DNA of 32,032 bases from Oscillospiraceae bacterium (GCA_015065795.1 SVPO01000014.1:1-32032), one strand, 5' to 3'. Numbered from the stretch's first letter, positions 9,685 to 17,982 are shown. The notes: generated by a model from the letters alone, not told the origin. Program-made: numbers and translations.

Positions 9685-9713
9685 ATTATAGCGCAGAGTT
9701 TGAACACTGTCAA
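9685..9713 (-). promoter_or_regulatory. Promoter of array member 5
   Basis: Minus strand TTGACA (9708-9713), 17-base spacer, TATAAT (9685-9690), both perfect. A plus-strand TTGACA at 9810-9815 with a poor -10 box (TAAGCT) may serve the divergent pair starting at 9898. Confidence 0.8.
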
Positions 9714-9897
9714 CACTAAAAAGGTAATTCGGGTTGATAATTTGTGCAACAGTGGTGCAAATTGTAGCATATGTGCATTTATTGACGGCAGGACTGTATG
9801 CTCGACCTATTGACATAATCCATGTTCTGCTGTAAGCTAATACATATACTTTCGAGGAACGGATGTATTCAGTATATTCCGTAAAGGAGGATTTCGC

Positions 9898-10248
9898 ATG
9901 GATAACAACACTGTCAAAGCTCCTGTCGAGCCGGAGACTAACGAGATCCAGACTCCTGCGCCGCAATGCTACGCCGTCGGCAGTATGGTGCTGGGGATTC
10001 TGGCAATATCACTTGCATTGCTTAACTGGTCCGGTACTTCGTCATTGATCGGAGGCTTTGTGTTCGGCGTCACCGGTCTGGTGTTTGCCAACAATGCCGG
10101 AAAAGCCGGCTTCAGAAGCGGTGCGAGAACTGCCGGTCTCGTGCTGTCCATTATCAGCATAGTCCTTGCGTCGCTGTCCATTGTGGCGTGCATCGGAATC
10201 GTGGGTGTTTTTACCTGTATTTCGTGCGCTGCTGTCAGCATGATGTAA
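9898..10248 (+). CDS. DUF4190-like small membrane protein (array member 6)
   Basis: 116 residues, the first plus-strand member. A 25-residue polar N-tail without the Gln/Tyr repeats is followed by YAVGSMVLGILAISLALLNW, a second hydrophobic stretch, the linker NNAGKAGFRSGARTAG and a last membrane segment. It ends in the Cys-containing CISCAAVSMM, so it lacks the aromatic end of the others. AAAGGAGG lies 8 bases before the ATG. The next gene follows 30 bases after the stop with its own ribosome site, so the two are probably co-transcribed. Confidence 0.85.
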   Translation: MDNNTVKAPVEPETNEIQTPAPQCYAVGSMVLGILAISLALLNWSGTSSLIGGFVFGVTGLVFANNAGKAGFRSGARTAGLVLSIISIVLASLSIVACIGIVGVFTCISCAAVSMM

Positions 10249-10278
10249 TGCTTCATATTCAGACGGAGGAACATAATT

Positions 10279-11271
10279 ATGGATAACAATAACATTGACT
10301 ATAATCCCGAACTTGATAATGAATCTGCATCCGGTACTGCCGATACGTGCGTAAATGACCTTCAGGCTGATATTCCCGAAATCAACTCCATAGCCCCCAT
10401 CAACAGTCTGGATGACGCGCCCATCAACGACATACCCGAGCTTCCGGAGGTGGAAGGCTCCGACGCGCAGCCGGACGTGCCCACCGATGCTTCAGGCAAG
10501 CCGTCGGACGAAGCGGCTGCGGCGCAGCTTCCCGTGCAGAATGATGAGGTCACGCAGACTCCTGCACCTGCGCCCGTGCCTCAGATGATCAATGCGCCCG
10601 GTTACCCTGCAGCGCCTGCGCCCGGTCCGGCATTCGCCGATCCGCGTGTTCACGCTGTCTATCCATCGGGCAACATTCCTCAGCAGATCGCCGTGCACGG
10701 CACGCCTGTTCCTGCACCTGCCTCCAAACCCATTCAGCAGCCCAGAAACGGCGAATGGCTCGCGCTTGCGGGGTTCCTGTGCGGCATCGTTTCGGTTTCG
10801 CTGACGTGGAGTATGATCCTGTGCTATGTCTGCGCGGCTGTGGCTCTTGTGGGCATCGTGCTTGCAGCGATTTCCGGCAAAAAGGGTACACACACCACCA
10901 TGCAGAAAACCGGCCTGACCCTGTCAATAATCGGCTTTGTGTGCAGTATTCTTTCATCTGCCTGCTGCATAGCCTGCGGATGCTACGCGAATAAGATCGT
11001 GGAATCCATCCCTCAGGATGTCATATCCGATTTCATGCAGGGCGACCCGGATGCTCTTGCTGACTATCTCGAGGAATATTTGGGATCCGTCGACGGAAAC
11101 GATTATGACGATGAATTCGTCTATGAGGATTATTCCGACCAGTCCGGCATCAGTGAATACCTCGATGATTTCAACTACGAGGACTTTGCCGACGATTTTG
11201 CCTCCGAATTCGACTTCAGCGAGTTTGAGGATGCTTTCAGTGAACTGGACGGCTTTGAGATACAGTGGTGA
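10279..11271 (+). CDS. Large DUF4190-like membrane protein with acidic tails (array member 7)
   Basis: 330 residues, about twice the length of its neighbours. Residues 1-155 are acidic, then Pro/Ala-rich and probably disordered. Residues 156-245 hold the DUF4190-like core (GEWLALAGFLCGIVSVSL, then SGKKGTHTTMQKTGLTLSII) with several cysteines. The last 75 residues are a very acidic Asp/Glu tail with regularly spaced Tyr and Phe, ending IQW. CGGAGG lies about 10 bases before the ATG. The tail resembles in composition the Asp/Tyr tail of member 1. It shares a terminator at 11302 with the opposite operon. Function unknown. Confidence 0.87.
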   Translation: MDNNNIDYNPELDNESASGTADTCVNDLQADIPEINSIAPINSLDDAPINDIPELPEVEGSDAQPDVPTDASGKPSDEAAAAQLPVQNDEVTQTPAPAPVPQMINAPGYPAAPAPGPAFADPRVHAVYPSGNIPQQIAVHGTPVPAPASKPIQQPRNGEWLALAGFLCGIVSVSLTWSMILCYVCAAVALVGIVLAAISGKKGTHTTMQKTGLTLSIIGFVCSILSSACCIACGCYANKIVESIPQDVISDFMQGDPDALADYLEEYLGSVDGNDYDDEFVYEDYSDQSGISEYLDDFNYEDFADDFASEFDFSEFEDAFSELDGFEIQW

Positions 11272-11301
11272 TCCGCTGTTATTCGGACAAAAATAAAAAA
11301 A

Positions 11302-11333
11302 GCGCCCCCGTGCCGTTGATCGGCGCGGGGGCG
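11302..11333. terminator. Bidirectional terminator
   Basis: GC-rich stem CGCCCCCG/CGGGGGCG with inner pairing and a TTGAT loop. There are seven A to its left and GTTTG to its right, so it can end transcripts from both strands: array members 6-7 from the left and the lepA operon from the right. Confidence 0.8.
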
Positions 11334-11353
11334 TTTGCGCGATTTGAAGATAT

Positions 11354-11749
11354 TTACCGGAACTGATCCAGCCCGTCGATGCCGAACATTTCGCTCAGCT
11401 CGTGAATACCGTCGAGGATCTCCTCTCTGGAATAATCGGCGGCTTCCAGCTCGCGGTCACTGATGTCGGACAGCCTGTGATAAAAAGCAAGACCGGCTTC
11501 GAGATATCCGATATCGGTGGTGTCCAGCTGCTCATACAGCAGATCCTCCGCGCCGTTGATATCACCCTTCTCCACCATACGGAGCATCTCGGTGTACGTT
11601 GTCACGGAGGGCGGCACGGTCCCCACCTCGGCCTTAGTGGTGCTGTCGATGCCCACCATCAGCTCAGTGCGGCCGAATACCACGGTGGAAATGAATCGAA
11701 CCATGTCGCGCACGACACGCATCACATAATCACGTTCAAAATCTGCCAT
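11354..11749 (-). CDS. DUF6483 family protein
   Basis: 131-residue soluble, mostly helical protein. The start MADFERDYVMRVVRDMVRFI matches my recollection of the DUF6483 family, small cytoplasmic Clostridia proteins of unknown role. The second half (GDINGAEDLLYEQLDTTD, then AGLAFYHRLSDISD) has a TPR-like look. The ATG lies 3 bases after the lepA stop, so translation is probably coupled. The terminator at 11302-11333 closes the operon. No catalytic motif is visible. Confidence 0.85.
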   Translation of the reverse strand: MADFERDYVMRVVRDMVRFISTVVFGRTELMVGIDSTTKAEVGTVPPSVTTYTEMLRMVEKGDINGAEDLLYEQLDTTDIGYLEAGLAFYHRLSDISDRELEAADYSREEILDGIHELSEMFGIDGLDQFR

Positions 11750-11752
11750 CGA

Positions 11753-13564
11753 TCAGTCATCTCCCAACTTGAGCACAGACATGAACGCCTCCTGAGGAAC
11801 CTCCACGGTACCCAGCTGGCGCATACGCTTCTTGCCTTCTTTCTGCTTCTCCAGCAGCTTCTTCTTACGGGTGATGTCACCGCCGTAGCACTTGGCGAGA
11901 ACGTCCTTGCGCATGGCCTTGACGGTCTCACGGGCGATGATCTTGCCGCCGATGGCAGCCTGAATGGGTACCTCGAACAGCTGACGGGGAATGTTGTCCT
12001 TGAGACGCTCCGCCATCTTTCGGGCACGGGGATAAGCCTTGTCCTTGTGCACGATGAAGGACAGCGCGTCCACCATCTCGCCGTTGAGCAGGATGTCCAG
12101 CTTGACCAGTTCGGACTGCTGATACTCTGCAAGCTCGTAGTCAAAGGAAGCGTATCCGCGTGTACGGCTCTTGAGAGCGTCAAAGAAATCGTAAACGATC
12201 TCGTTGAGCGGCAGATGATAGTGGATATCGACGCGTTCGGGAGTGATGTATTCCATTCCGCAGAACTCGCCGCGGCGATCCTGACACAGTTCCATGATGT
12301 TGCCCACATACTCGGAGGGGGAGAAGATGTGCGCGTCACACATGGGCTCCTCGGACATGGAGATGGTGGCAGGGTCGGGATAGTTTGTGGGGTTGTCGAT
12401 GAATACCACCGAGCCGTCGGTCTTGGTCAGACGGTAGATAACGCTGGGCGCGGTGGTGATAAGGTCGAGGTTGTATTCGCGCTCAAGGCGTTCCTGAATG
12501 ATCTCCATGTGCAGCAGACCGAGGAAGCCGCAGCGGAAGCCGAAGCCCAGAGCCACGGAGGTCTCCGGTTCGAAGCTCAGGGAAGCGTCATTGAGCTTGA
12601 GCTTGGCAAGAGCCTCGCGCAGATCCTCGTATTTTGCACCGTCGGCGGGATAAACGCCGCAGAACACCATGGAGTTTACCTTCTTGTAGCCGGGCAGCGG
12701 TTCGGTGGCGGGATTGGCAGTGGTGGTGACGGTGTCGCCCACCATGGCGTCGGAAACGCTCTTGATGGACGCGGCGATGTATCCGACCTCGCCGGCAGCC
12801 AGCGACTTTGCAGGCTCCAGCAGTGTGGGACGCATATATCCGCATTCCACCACGTTGAACTCAGCACCGGTGCTCATCATGCGGATGGTGTCGCCGGGCT
12901 TGAGCGTGCCTTCCATCACGCGGACATAAACGATAACGCCGCGGTAGGAATCGTAGTAGCTGTCAAAGATCAGTGCCTTGAGGGGAGCACTGCGGTCACC
13001 GGAGGGGGCAGGGATGTTCTGCACTACGCTTTCCAGCACCTGCTCGATGTTCAGACCGACCTTTGCGGAAATGAGGGGAGCGTCCTCGGCAGGGATGCCG
13101 ATGACATCCTCGATCTCCTTGATAACGCGTTCGGGATCGGCGGAGGCAAGGTCGATCTTGTTGATGACCGGTACGACCTCGAGGTTCGCGTCCACGGCAA
13201 GATAGGTGTTGCCAAGAGTCTGAGCCTCAATGCCCTGAGTGGCGTCCACCACCAGCAGAGCACCCTCGCAAGCGGCGAGGGAACGGGATACCTCGTAGTT
13301 GAAGTCAACGTGACCCGGAGTGTCGATGAGGTTGAAAATATAGTCCTTGCCGCTTTCGGATTTGTAGTTGACGGTGACGGCGCGAGCCTTGATGGTGATG
13401 CCGCGCTCACGCTCCAGATCCATGTTGTCCAGCAGCTGGTCGGACATATCGCGTGCGCTTACCGCCGAGGTTTTCTCAAGAATTCGGTCGGCAAGCGTGC
13501 TCTTTCCGTGGTCGATGTGGGCGATGATGCAGAAATTGCGGATGTTATCGTGCTGATTTCCCAT
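11753..13564 (-). CDS. lepA: Elongation factor 4 (LepA)
   Basis: 603-residue ribosome-associated GTPase, the usual family length. It starts [20 protein letters not shown] and has the P-loop HIDHGKST (about 17-24), switch [10 protein letters not shown] and the NKID base motif. The EF-G-like domains follow, then the LepA-specific C-terminal domain with [20 protein letters not shown] and a basic [19 protein letters not shown]. The frame is open 31 codons further upstream, but ATG 13564 has AGGAGAG about 8 bases before it and gives the conserved start. It follows the coiled-coil membrane protein by 141 bases and is followed by the DUF6483 gene. The gap holds a GGGAC/GTCCC hairpin. Confidence 0.97.
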   Translation of the reverse strand: MGNQHDNIRNFCIIAHIDHGKSTLADRILEKTSAVSARDMSDQLLDNMDLERERGITIKARAVTVNYKSESGKDYIFNLIDTPGHVDFNYEVSRSLAACEGALLVVDATQGIEAQTLGNTYLAVDANLEVVPVINKIDLASADPERVIKEIEDVIGIPAEDAPLISAKVGLNIEQVLESVVQNIPAPSGDRSAPLKALIFDSYYDSYRGVIVYVRVMEGTLKPGDTIRMMSTGAEFNVVECGYMRPTLLEPAKSLAAGEVGYIAASIKSVSDAMVGDTVTTTANPATEPLPGYKKVNSMVFCGVYPADGAKYEDLREALAKLKLNDASLSFEPETSVALGFGFRCGFLGLLHMEIIQERLEREYNLDLITTAPSVIYRLTKTDGSVVFIDNPTNYPDPATISMSEEPMCDAHIFSPSEYVGNIMELCQDRRGEFCGMEYITPERVDIHYHLPLNEIVYDFFDALKSRTRGYASFDYELAEYQQSELVKLDILLNGEMVDALSFIVHKDKAYPRARKMAERLKDNIPRQLFEVPIQAAIGGKIIARETVKAMRKDVLAKCYGGDITRKKKLLEKQKEGKKRMRQLGTVEVPQEAFMSVLKLGDD

Positions 13565-13705
13565 TGGGTGTACTCTCCTGTATATACTGAATGTAAACGC
13601 GTATTCAACGACGCGGCATCCCTGGCGCAGCGGGACAGCGTCCCGGGGTGTCGTCACGGATACCGCGTACCGGCAGATCTCAGTCTCTGCCCGGAGTCAG
13701 GATGA

Positions 13706-14392
13706 TCAATCAAATTCTGCGAACTCGTCCTCTGCGGAGAGTGCAGATGCCGCGGCGTCCATAGCCATGCTGTGCAGCTCGGCTGCCTCACGGGCGTTGC
13801 GGATGGCGAGCTTGGCTCGCTTTGCCTGATTGACGGCAATTTCGGATTTTTCCGCGGCTCTCTGCGCCAGCATATCTATCTGACGCATGGCGGCGCGCTG
13901 TTCGGAGGGGTTCAGATAGGGAAGCTCATCCTCAGCCTGACGAAGCTCGGCTTCTGCCTGCTTGGCTTCCTCGACGGCGGCGGTGGCGATTTTCTTGGCG
14001 CGGGTGGCTTCTTCGGAAGCACGTTTGGCGGCGATGCGCAGCTCGCTTTCCCGTGCGGCAAGCTCTGAGGGGTCAGATGCGGGACTGACGGTGTCGAGGT
14101 CATCCTCAAAGTCACTGTCTTCAGACTCGGGAACAGGAGCTTCCTCAGCGACATAGTAGCTGTCGTCATCCTGATCGCTGAAAAAGTCGTCAAAGGGCTG
14201 GGGCCCCTTCCTGCGGGATGAGGACACCGCGCCGACGATAAGTGCCGCGCCGAACAGTACGTCCACGGCGGCAATCAGGATCGTGGGGGCGGAACGCTGG
14301 GATGCGGTAAAAAGAAATATACCGAAAACGATAAAGATGACGCCCATGATGCAGAATACCAGAAGACTGCCGTTGCTGCGCTTGTTTTCCAT
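13706..14392 (-). CDS. Membrane protein with C-terminal coiled coil
   Basis: 228 residues, no family recognised. Two adjacent membrane helices (about 9-29 and 36-56) with a very short loop are followed by an acidic, probably disordered stretch (FDDFFSDQDDDSYYVAEE and on, to about 115). Residues 120-220 are an Ala/Glu/Arg/Lys-rich helix typical of a coiled coil (RESELRIAAKRASEEATRAK). ATG 14392 gives a start just before the first helix, with GAAGG upstream at rather long spacing; the longer open frame overlaps the preceding gene. It lies 41 bases after the Ig-like protein gene, so both are probably one transcript. It may be a scaffold attached to the membrane from the cytoplasmic side (inference). 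Confidence 0.8.
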   Translation of the reverse strand: MENKRSNGSLLVFCIMGVIFIVFGIFLFTASQRSAPTILIAAVDVLFGAALIVGAVSSSRRKGPQPFDDFFSDQDDDSYYVAEEAPVPESEDSDFEDDLDTVSPASDPSELAARESELRIAAKRASEEATRAKKIATAAVEEAKQAEAELRQAEDELPYLNPSEQRAAMRQIDMLAQRAAEKSEIAVNQAKRAKLAIRNAREAAELHSMAMDAAASALSAEDEFAEFD

Positions 14393-14433
14393 TGTATGAA
14401 AACCTTCTTTCGTGGGAATTGGTCTCTGCAGGG

Positions 14434-15171
14434 TCAGTATTTCTTGTTGTTTCGGTAATACTGATCGGGCAGCAGACGCTTGCGGTGGTTTCCTCGATAC
14501 CCACCTGTGTTGAAGCGGCGGCGCGAACCGGGATAGAGATTGAGCTTGGGGCTGCGGTTGCGGAACATCACTGAAAGAACAAGTCCGCACAGGCCAACGA
14601 TGACAGCGAGACCGATGATACCGACTATATAGCTGACAGCGTCGTCATTCTTCTTATCGATTATGTACTGCTGAAGAACACTTTTGTCGTTGGTGGAGAA
14701 ATAATCAATATCGCCGGGGTTATTGTTCTGAATGGCGGCGGTAGTAGTTGTGCCGCCTGCGGTAACGGATGCGTCACCCACGTACAGAAGATAGGTGGCT
14801 TCCATGCTGTCCAGCTGCGCCGTGATCGTGACCTCGCCCACCTCGTGACCGACTACTCTGCATCGGTCGTTGCCATCCTTGGTCACGCTGGCGATTGCCG
14901 GGTCAGAGGAGAAAAAGACCAGTGACGACGCGGAACTGATGTTGTTCAGCGTGACGTAAAGCGTTGTGGCCTTACCGACATCCACGCGCTTGCTGTTGGC
15001 TGCGCTGAAGGATATCGAAGCAAGGCTCTCACTGGGGCTGGTTGCGATAACCAGATTCTGTGACGTGGTGGTCTGCTGCGCGCCCTCCGCCATCGCGGCG
15101 GCAGGAAACTGCATGATCAGCGCGAACAGAAGAAGCAGGACAGCCGCGTATTTGGTTGTAACAGGCTTCAA
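14434..15171 (-). CDS. Secreted or surface protein with Ig-like (BIG2-type) domain
   Basis: 245 residues. A signal peptide (residues 7-28, LLLLFALIMQFPAAAMA) is followed by a bacterial Ig-like domain at about 45-135 with the typical VDVGKATTLYVTLNN and SSDPAIASVTKDGN strands. Then come a linker, one membrane helix at about 180-202 (VGIIGLAVIVGLCGLVLSVM), and a basic Arg/Asn/Tyr-rich cytoplasmic tail ending YYRNNKKY. The likely start is TTG at 15171, 9 bases after AGAGG; no ATG gives a sensible signal peptide. It is the first gene of the operon leading into lepA. It may present an Ig domain outside the membrane; the ligand is unknown. Confidence 0.82.
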   Translation of the reverse strand: MKPVTTKYAAVLLLLFALIMQFPAAAMAEGAQQTTTSQNLVIATSPSESLASISFSAANSKRVDVGKATTLYVTLNNISSASSLVFFSSDPAIASVTKDGNDRCRVVGHEVGEVTITAQLDSMEATYLLYVGDASVTAGGTTTTAAIQNNNPGDIDYFSTNDKSVLQQYIIDKKNDDAVSYIVGIIGLAVIVGLCGLVLSVMFRNRSPKLNLYPGSRRRFNTGGYRGNHRKRLLPDQYYRNNKKY

Positions 15172-15256
15172 ACGGCAATACCTCTTTCTATAAATGGTGC
15201 TGATGACCTGAAATGCGCCTGCGCAGGGCATAATAACGCATTTTCAGATATTGATG

Positions 15257-15285
15257 ATTATAGCATAGCTGCGGCGTGATTTCAA
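15257..15285 (-). promoter_or_regulatory. Promoter of the Ig-like protein/lepA operon
   Basis: Minus strand TTGAAA (15280-15285), 17-base spacer, TATAAT (15257-15262). It is divergent from the Fur-family promoter at 15357. Confidence 0.7.
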
Positions 15286-15356
15286 GACAGATTACGGCCT
15301 GCTGTGCTTTTGTTTTGTGCGAAGGCGGCGAAAGCGAATATTCATTGCCATCTCCA

Positions 15357-15385
15357 TTGACAGCCCGGGGGAATTAATGTATACT
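15357..15385 (+). promoter_or_regulatory. Promoter of the Fur-family/metal transport operon
   Basis: TTGACA (15357-15362), 17-base spacer, TATACT (15380-15385). The operator palindrome starts 2 bases downstream and covers the start site. Confidence 0.82.
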
Positions 15386-15387
15386 GA

Positions 15388-15406
15388 TTTGCGAATTATT
15401 CGCAAA
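15388..15406 (+). promoter_or_regulatory. Fur/Zur-type operator
   Basis: Perfect 19-base palindrome TTTGCGAATTATTCGCAAA (9-1-9) placed over the transcription start. The size and symmetry fit Fur-family boxes. The regulator encoded directly downstream probably binds here and represses its own operon when metal is plentiful (inference). A weaker half-like match, GCGAATATTC, lies at about 15334. Confidence 0.75.
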
Positions 15407-15423
15407 TATCGCAGGAGAAGCTT

Positions 15424-15819
15424 ATGAGAGATTACAATACCGGTCAGCGCCGCTGTCTTATCGGGGTGCTGGAAAAACACTGCGACCGGCAGCTGTCCGC
15501 AGAGCAGATCGCCGGGCTGATAGAAGCCGAGGGCGGAGAGATCAGCCTGAGCGCGGTCTATCGCAATATCGAGCGGCTGGAGCAGGAAGGTCTTGTGCGA
15601 CGCTCCCTCGTGGGAGGCAGCAAGAAGGCAGTCTATCAGTACATCGGCGGACAGTGCGCCATGCATCTGCATCTGCAGTGCGTCAGCTGCGGTCAGATTT
15701 CGCATCTTGACGACGAGGCTGCAAACGCCATGCGCGAGGCGGTCAGCGCCTGCGGCGATTTTGCCATAGACGAAAAGATGACCGTGCTATACGGACGCTG
15801 CAAAGAATGTGTCAAATGA
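15424..15819 (+). CDS. Fur-family metal-responsive repressor (Zur-like)
   Basis: 131 residues. Winged-helix DNA-binding region at about 5-75 with SLSAVYRNIERLEQEGLVRR, then a metal-binding dimerisation domain with HLHLQCVSCG. Cys86, Cys89, Cys126 and Cys129 form the structural zinc site. Together with the linked metal ABC genes this favours zinc sensing (Zur), but Fur, PerR or Mur cannot be excluded by eye. A ribosome site AGGAGAAG precedes the ATG. A perfect palindrome over its own promoter suggests autoregulation. Confidence 0.92.
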   Translation: MRDYNTGQRRCLIGVLEKHCDRQLSAEQIAGLIEAEGGEISLSAVYRNIERLEQEGLVRRSLVGGSKKAVYQYIGGQCAMHLHLQCVSCGQISHLDDEAANAMREAVSACGDFAIDEKMTVLYGRCKECVK

Positions 15820-15846
15820 CCTTTGGAAGAAAGTGAGAAGAACAAC

Positions 15847-16563
15847 ATGGCTTTATTAACCTGCCGCGGCCTGTCTCTGGGCTATGACGGCAAATCAGTG
15901 GTGGATGGGCTGGATTTCTCGGTTAACAGCGGCGACTATCTGTGCATAGTCGGCGAAAACGGCTCGGGAAAAAGCACTCTGATGAAAACAATACTGCACC
16001 TCAGACAGCCCATTTCCGGCACCATAGAATTCGGCGATGGACTGAAAAGCAGCGAGATCGGATACCTGCCGCAGCAGACGGTGGTGCAGAAGGATTTTCC
16101 TGCGTCGGTACGGGAGATCGTGCTCTCCGGATGCCTTAACCGCTGCGGCCTGCGTCCGTTCTATACAAAACGTGAAAAGCTGATGGCGGCGGAGAATATG
16201 TCAAGACTGGGCATATCAGAGCTTGCCGGAGCGTGCTACCGCGAGCTTTCAGGCGGTCAGCAGCAGCGTGTGCTGCTGGCTCGCGCCCTTTGCGCCACGG
16301 GCAAGCTTCTGCTGCTGGACGAGCCCACTGCCGGACTTGATCCTGTGGTGACCACCGAGCTTTACGAGCTTATCGCCCGCCTCAACCGCGAATCGGGCAT
16401 CACGATAATAATGATAACCCACGATATTGCCGCTGCCGAAAAATATGCCAGCCATGTGCTGCACATCTGCCATGAGCCGCTGTTTTTCGGCACTGCCGCC
16501 GACTATTTCCGCAGCGAGATCGGCTGCCTCTATGTCGCAATGAACGGAGGTGAGCGCGGATGA
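15847..16563 (+). CDS. znuC: Metal (zinc/manganese-type) ABC transporter ATPase
   Basis: 238-residue ATPase that powers metal import through the permease encoded next. Walker A GENGSGKS (36-43), Q-loop in LPQQ, signature LSGGQQQRV (134-142), Walker B with DEPTAGLD (158-165) and the switch His in ITHD are intact. The family is that of ZnuC/MntB/FhuC-like ATPases. I take ATG 15847, which gives the conserved N-terminus MALLTCRGLSLGYDG, although its ribosome site (GAGAAG) is weak. It follows the Fur-like gene by 27 bases and overlaps the permease gene by 4 (ATGA). The znuC name rests on context, not on proof of substrate. Confidence 0.92.
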   Translation: MALLTCRGLSLGYDGKSVVDGLDFSVNSGDYLCIVGENGSGKSTLMKTILHLRQPISGTIEFGDGLKSSEIGYLPQQTVVQKDFPASVREIVLSGCLNRCGLRPFYTKREKLMAAENMSRLGISELAGACYRELSGGQQQRVLLARALCATGKLLLLDEPTAGLDPVVTTELYELIARLNRESGITIIMITHDIAAAEKYASHVLHICHEPLFFGTAADYFRSEIGCLYVAMNGGERG

Positions 16564-17408
16564 ACGGTCTTGAAAAGCTGTGGACGTACATAACCCAGTA
16601 CCAGTTTGTCCAGTACGCTCTCATCGTCGGCGTGCTCATCGCCCTGTGCTCGTCCCTCCTGGGCGCTACGCTGGTGCTCAAGCGGTTTTCCTTCATCGGC
16701 GACGGACTTTCCCATGTGGCTTTCGGCGCCATCGCCATAGCCACGGTGCTGCGCCTGTCCAACGATATGCTGCTGGTCATGCCCGTGACCATTCTGTGCG
16801 CCATTCTCCTGCTGCACGTCGGGCAGAAGACCAAGGTGCGCGGCGATGCGGCAATAGCCATGCTGTCGGTGGGGGCGCTGGCGCTGGGCTACCTGCTGAT
16901 GAATATCTTCCCCGTGTCCTCCAACGTGGCAGGGGATGTGTGCAGCACCCTGTTCGGCTCCACCTCCATCCTGACCATCTCCACGGCGGAAATGTGGCTG
17001 TGTGTGGGAATGTCCGTGCTGGTCATCGCAGTGTTCGTGGTGTTCTACAACAAGATATTTGCCGTCACCTTTGACGAGAGCTTTGCCACTGCCACCGGCA
17101 CACGGGCAGGGCTTTACAACCTGCTCATCTCGGTGCTCATTGCGGTCATCGTCGTGCTGGCGATGGACCTTGTGGGCTCGCTGCTCATCTCGGCGCTGGT
17201 AGTGTTCCCTGCGCTGTCGGCAATGCGCGTGTTCAAGAGCTTCCGTTCGGTGATCATCTGCTCGGCAGTGGTATCGGTGTCCTGCGCTGTGATCGGAATT
17301 CTGGTATCCATCCTCGCCGACACTCCCGTGGGAAGCACCATCGTTGCCGCGGATATTTTAGCATTTATCGGCTTCTGTGCCGCCGGAGCGATAACGTGCC
17401 GCAAGTAA
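16560..17408 (+). CDS. znuB: Metal ABC transporter permease (ZnuB/MntC family)
   Basis: 282 residues, about eight membrane helices, ABC-3 family. Characteristic stretches are LVLKRFSFIGDGLSHVAFGA near the N-terminus and LVGSLLISALVVFPALSAM in the second half. The ATG overlaps the znuC stop by 4 bases, so translation is coupled. A terminator follows at 17428. No gene for a metal-binding lipoprotein (ZnuA) is found in this operon or elsewhere in the window, so it must be supplied from another locus. Part of the 3' end is present again, decayed, at about 17983-18137. Confidence 0.92.
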   Translation: MNGLEKLWTYITQYQFVQYALIVGVLIALCSSLLGATLVLKRFSFIGDGLSHVAFGAIAIATVLRLSNDMLLVMPVTILCAILLLHVGQKTKVRGDAAIAMLSVGALALGYLLMNIFPVSSNVAGDVCSTLFGSTSILTISTAEMWLCVGMSVLVIAVFVVFYNKIFAVTFDESFATATGTRAGLYNLLISVLIAVIVVLAMDLVGSLLISALVVFPALSAMRVFKSFRSVIICSAVVSVSCAVIGILVSILADTPVGSTIVAADILAFIGFCAAGAITCRK

Positions 17409-17427
17409 CAATACTCATATGAAAATG

Positions 17428-17467
17428 GAAGCAGTCCCACGGTGTTGCCGCAGGGACTGCTTCTTGC
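17428..17467 (+). terminator. Terminator of the metal transport operon
   Basis: Perfect 11-bp stem GAAGCAGTCCC/GGGACTGCTTC with a 14-base loop, followed by a short TTGC. A degenerate copy of it is present at about 18090-18137. Confidence 0.75.
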
Positions 17468-17492
17468 ATATCGAAATATCGCATAGTATAAT
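17464..17492 (+). promoter_or_regulatory. Promoter of the VOC-family gene
   Basis: TTGCAT (17464-17469), 17-base spacer, TATAAT (17487-17492), about 40 bases before the start codon. Confidence 0.65.
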
Positions 17493-17531
17493 TGAAACAG
17501 CAGATAAATCGATCTTAACGGAGGTGCCTCA

Positions 17532-17963
17532 ATGAACAAAATCACCTGTATCTGTCTGGGCGTAAAAAGCATGGAACGCGCAATCGTGTTCTATAGGGAT
17601 AAGCTGGGGTTTCACACGGATTGTAAAGACAATGATCCTCAGGTATGCTTCTTTGATACCCCGGGCACCAAGTTCGAATTGTACCCTTTGGATTTATTAG
17701 CCAAAGATATCAATCCCGATAATCCGCCTGAAATCGGCAGTGGTTTCGGCGGCGTTACTTTGGCGTATAATGTGGACAGCAGGCAAAAAGTCGACGAAGT
17801 GATCGAGCTTGTACGAGCCGCAGGCGGAACCATCGTAAAAGAACCGCAGGAGGTGTTCTGGGGTGGCTATCACGCGTATTTTGCTGATCCGGACGGGTAT
17901 TATTGGGAGGTAGCATGGGGTCCGGATTTCAAATATGATGATAACGGCTTGCTGCTGCTGTGA
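17532..17963 (+). CDS. VOC (glyoxalase/bleomycin-resistance-like) family protein
   Basis: 143 residues with the two beta-alpha-beta modules of the vicinal oxygen chelate fold. The first runs CLGVKSMERAIVFYRDKLGF to TKFELYP; the second runs GVTLAYNVDSRQKVDEVIE to YHAYFADPDGYYWEVAW. Members act as metal-dependent lyases, dioxygenases or drug-binding proteins; the exact reaction cannot be read here. A GGAGG site lies about 8 bases before the ATG. It sits between the complete znuB 3' end and a decayed copy of it, which suggests that it arrived with, or was trapped by, a local duplication. Confidence 0.9.
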   Translation: MNKITCICLGVKSMERAIVFYRDKLGFHTDCKDNDPQVCFFDTPGTKFELYPLDLLAKDINPDNPPEIGSGFGGVTLAYNVDSRQKVDEVIELVRAAGGTIVKEPQEVFWGGYHAYFADPDGYYWEVAWGPDFKYDDNGLLLL

Positions 17964-17982
17964 TTTTGTCTTTATGTTAGGG

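Noticed and set aside
11402..13705. 767-codon open frame opposite lepA
   Set aside because: Antisense shadow; it runs through lepA and the DUF6483 gene without any domain of its own.
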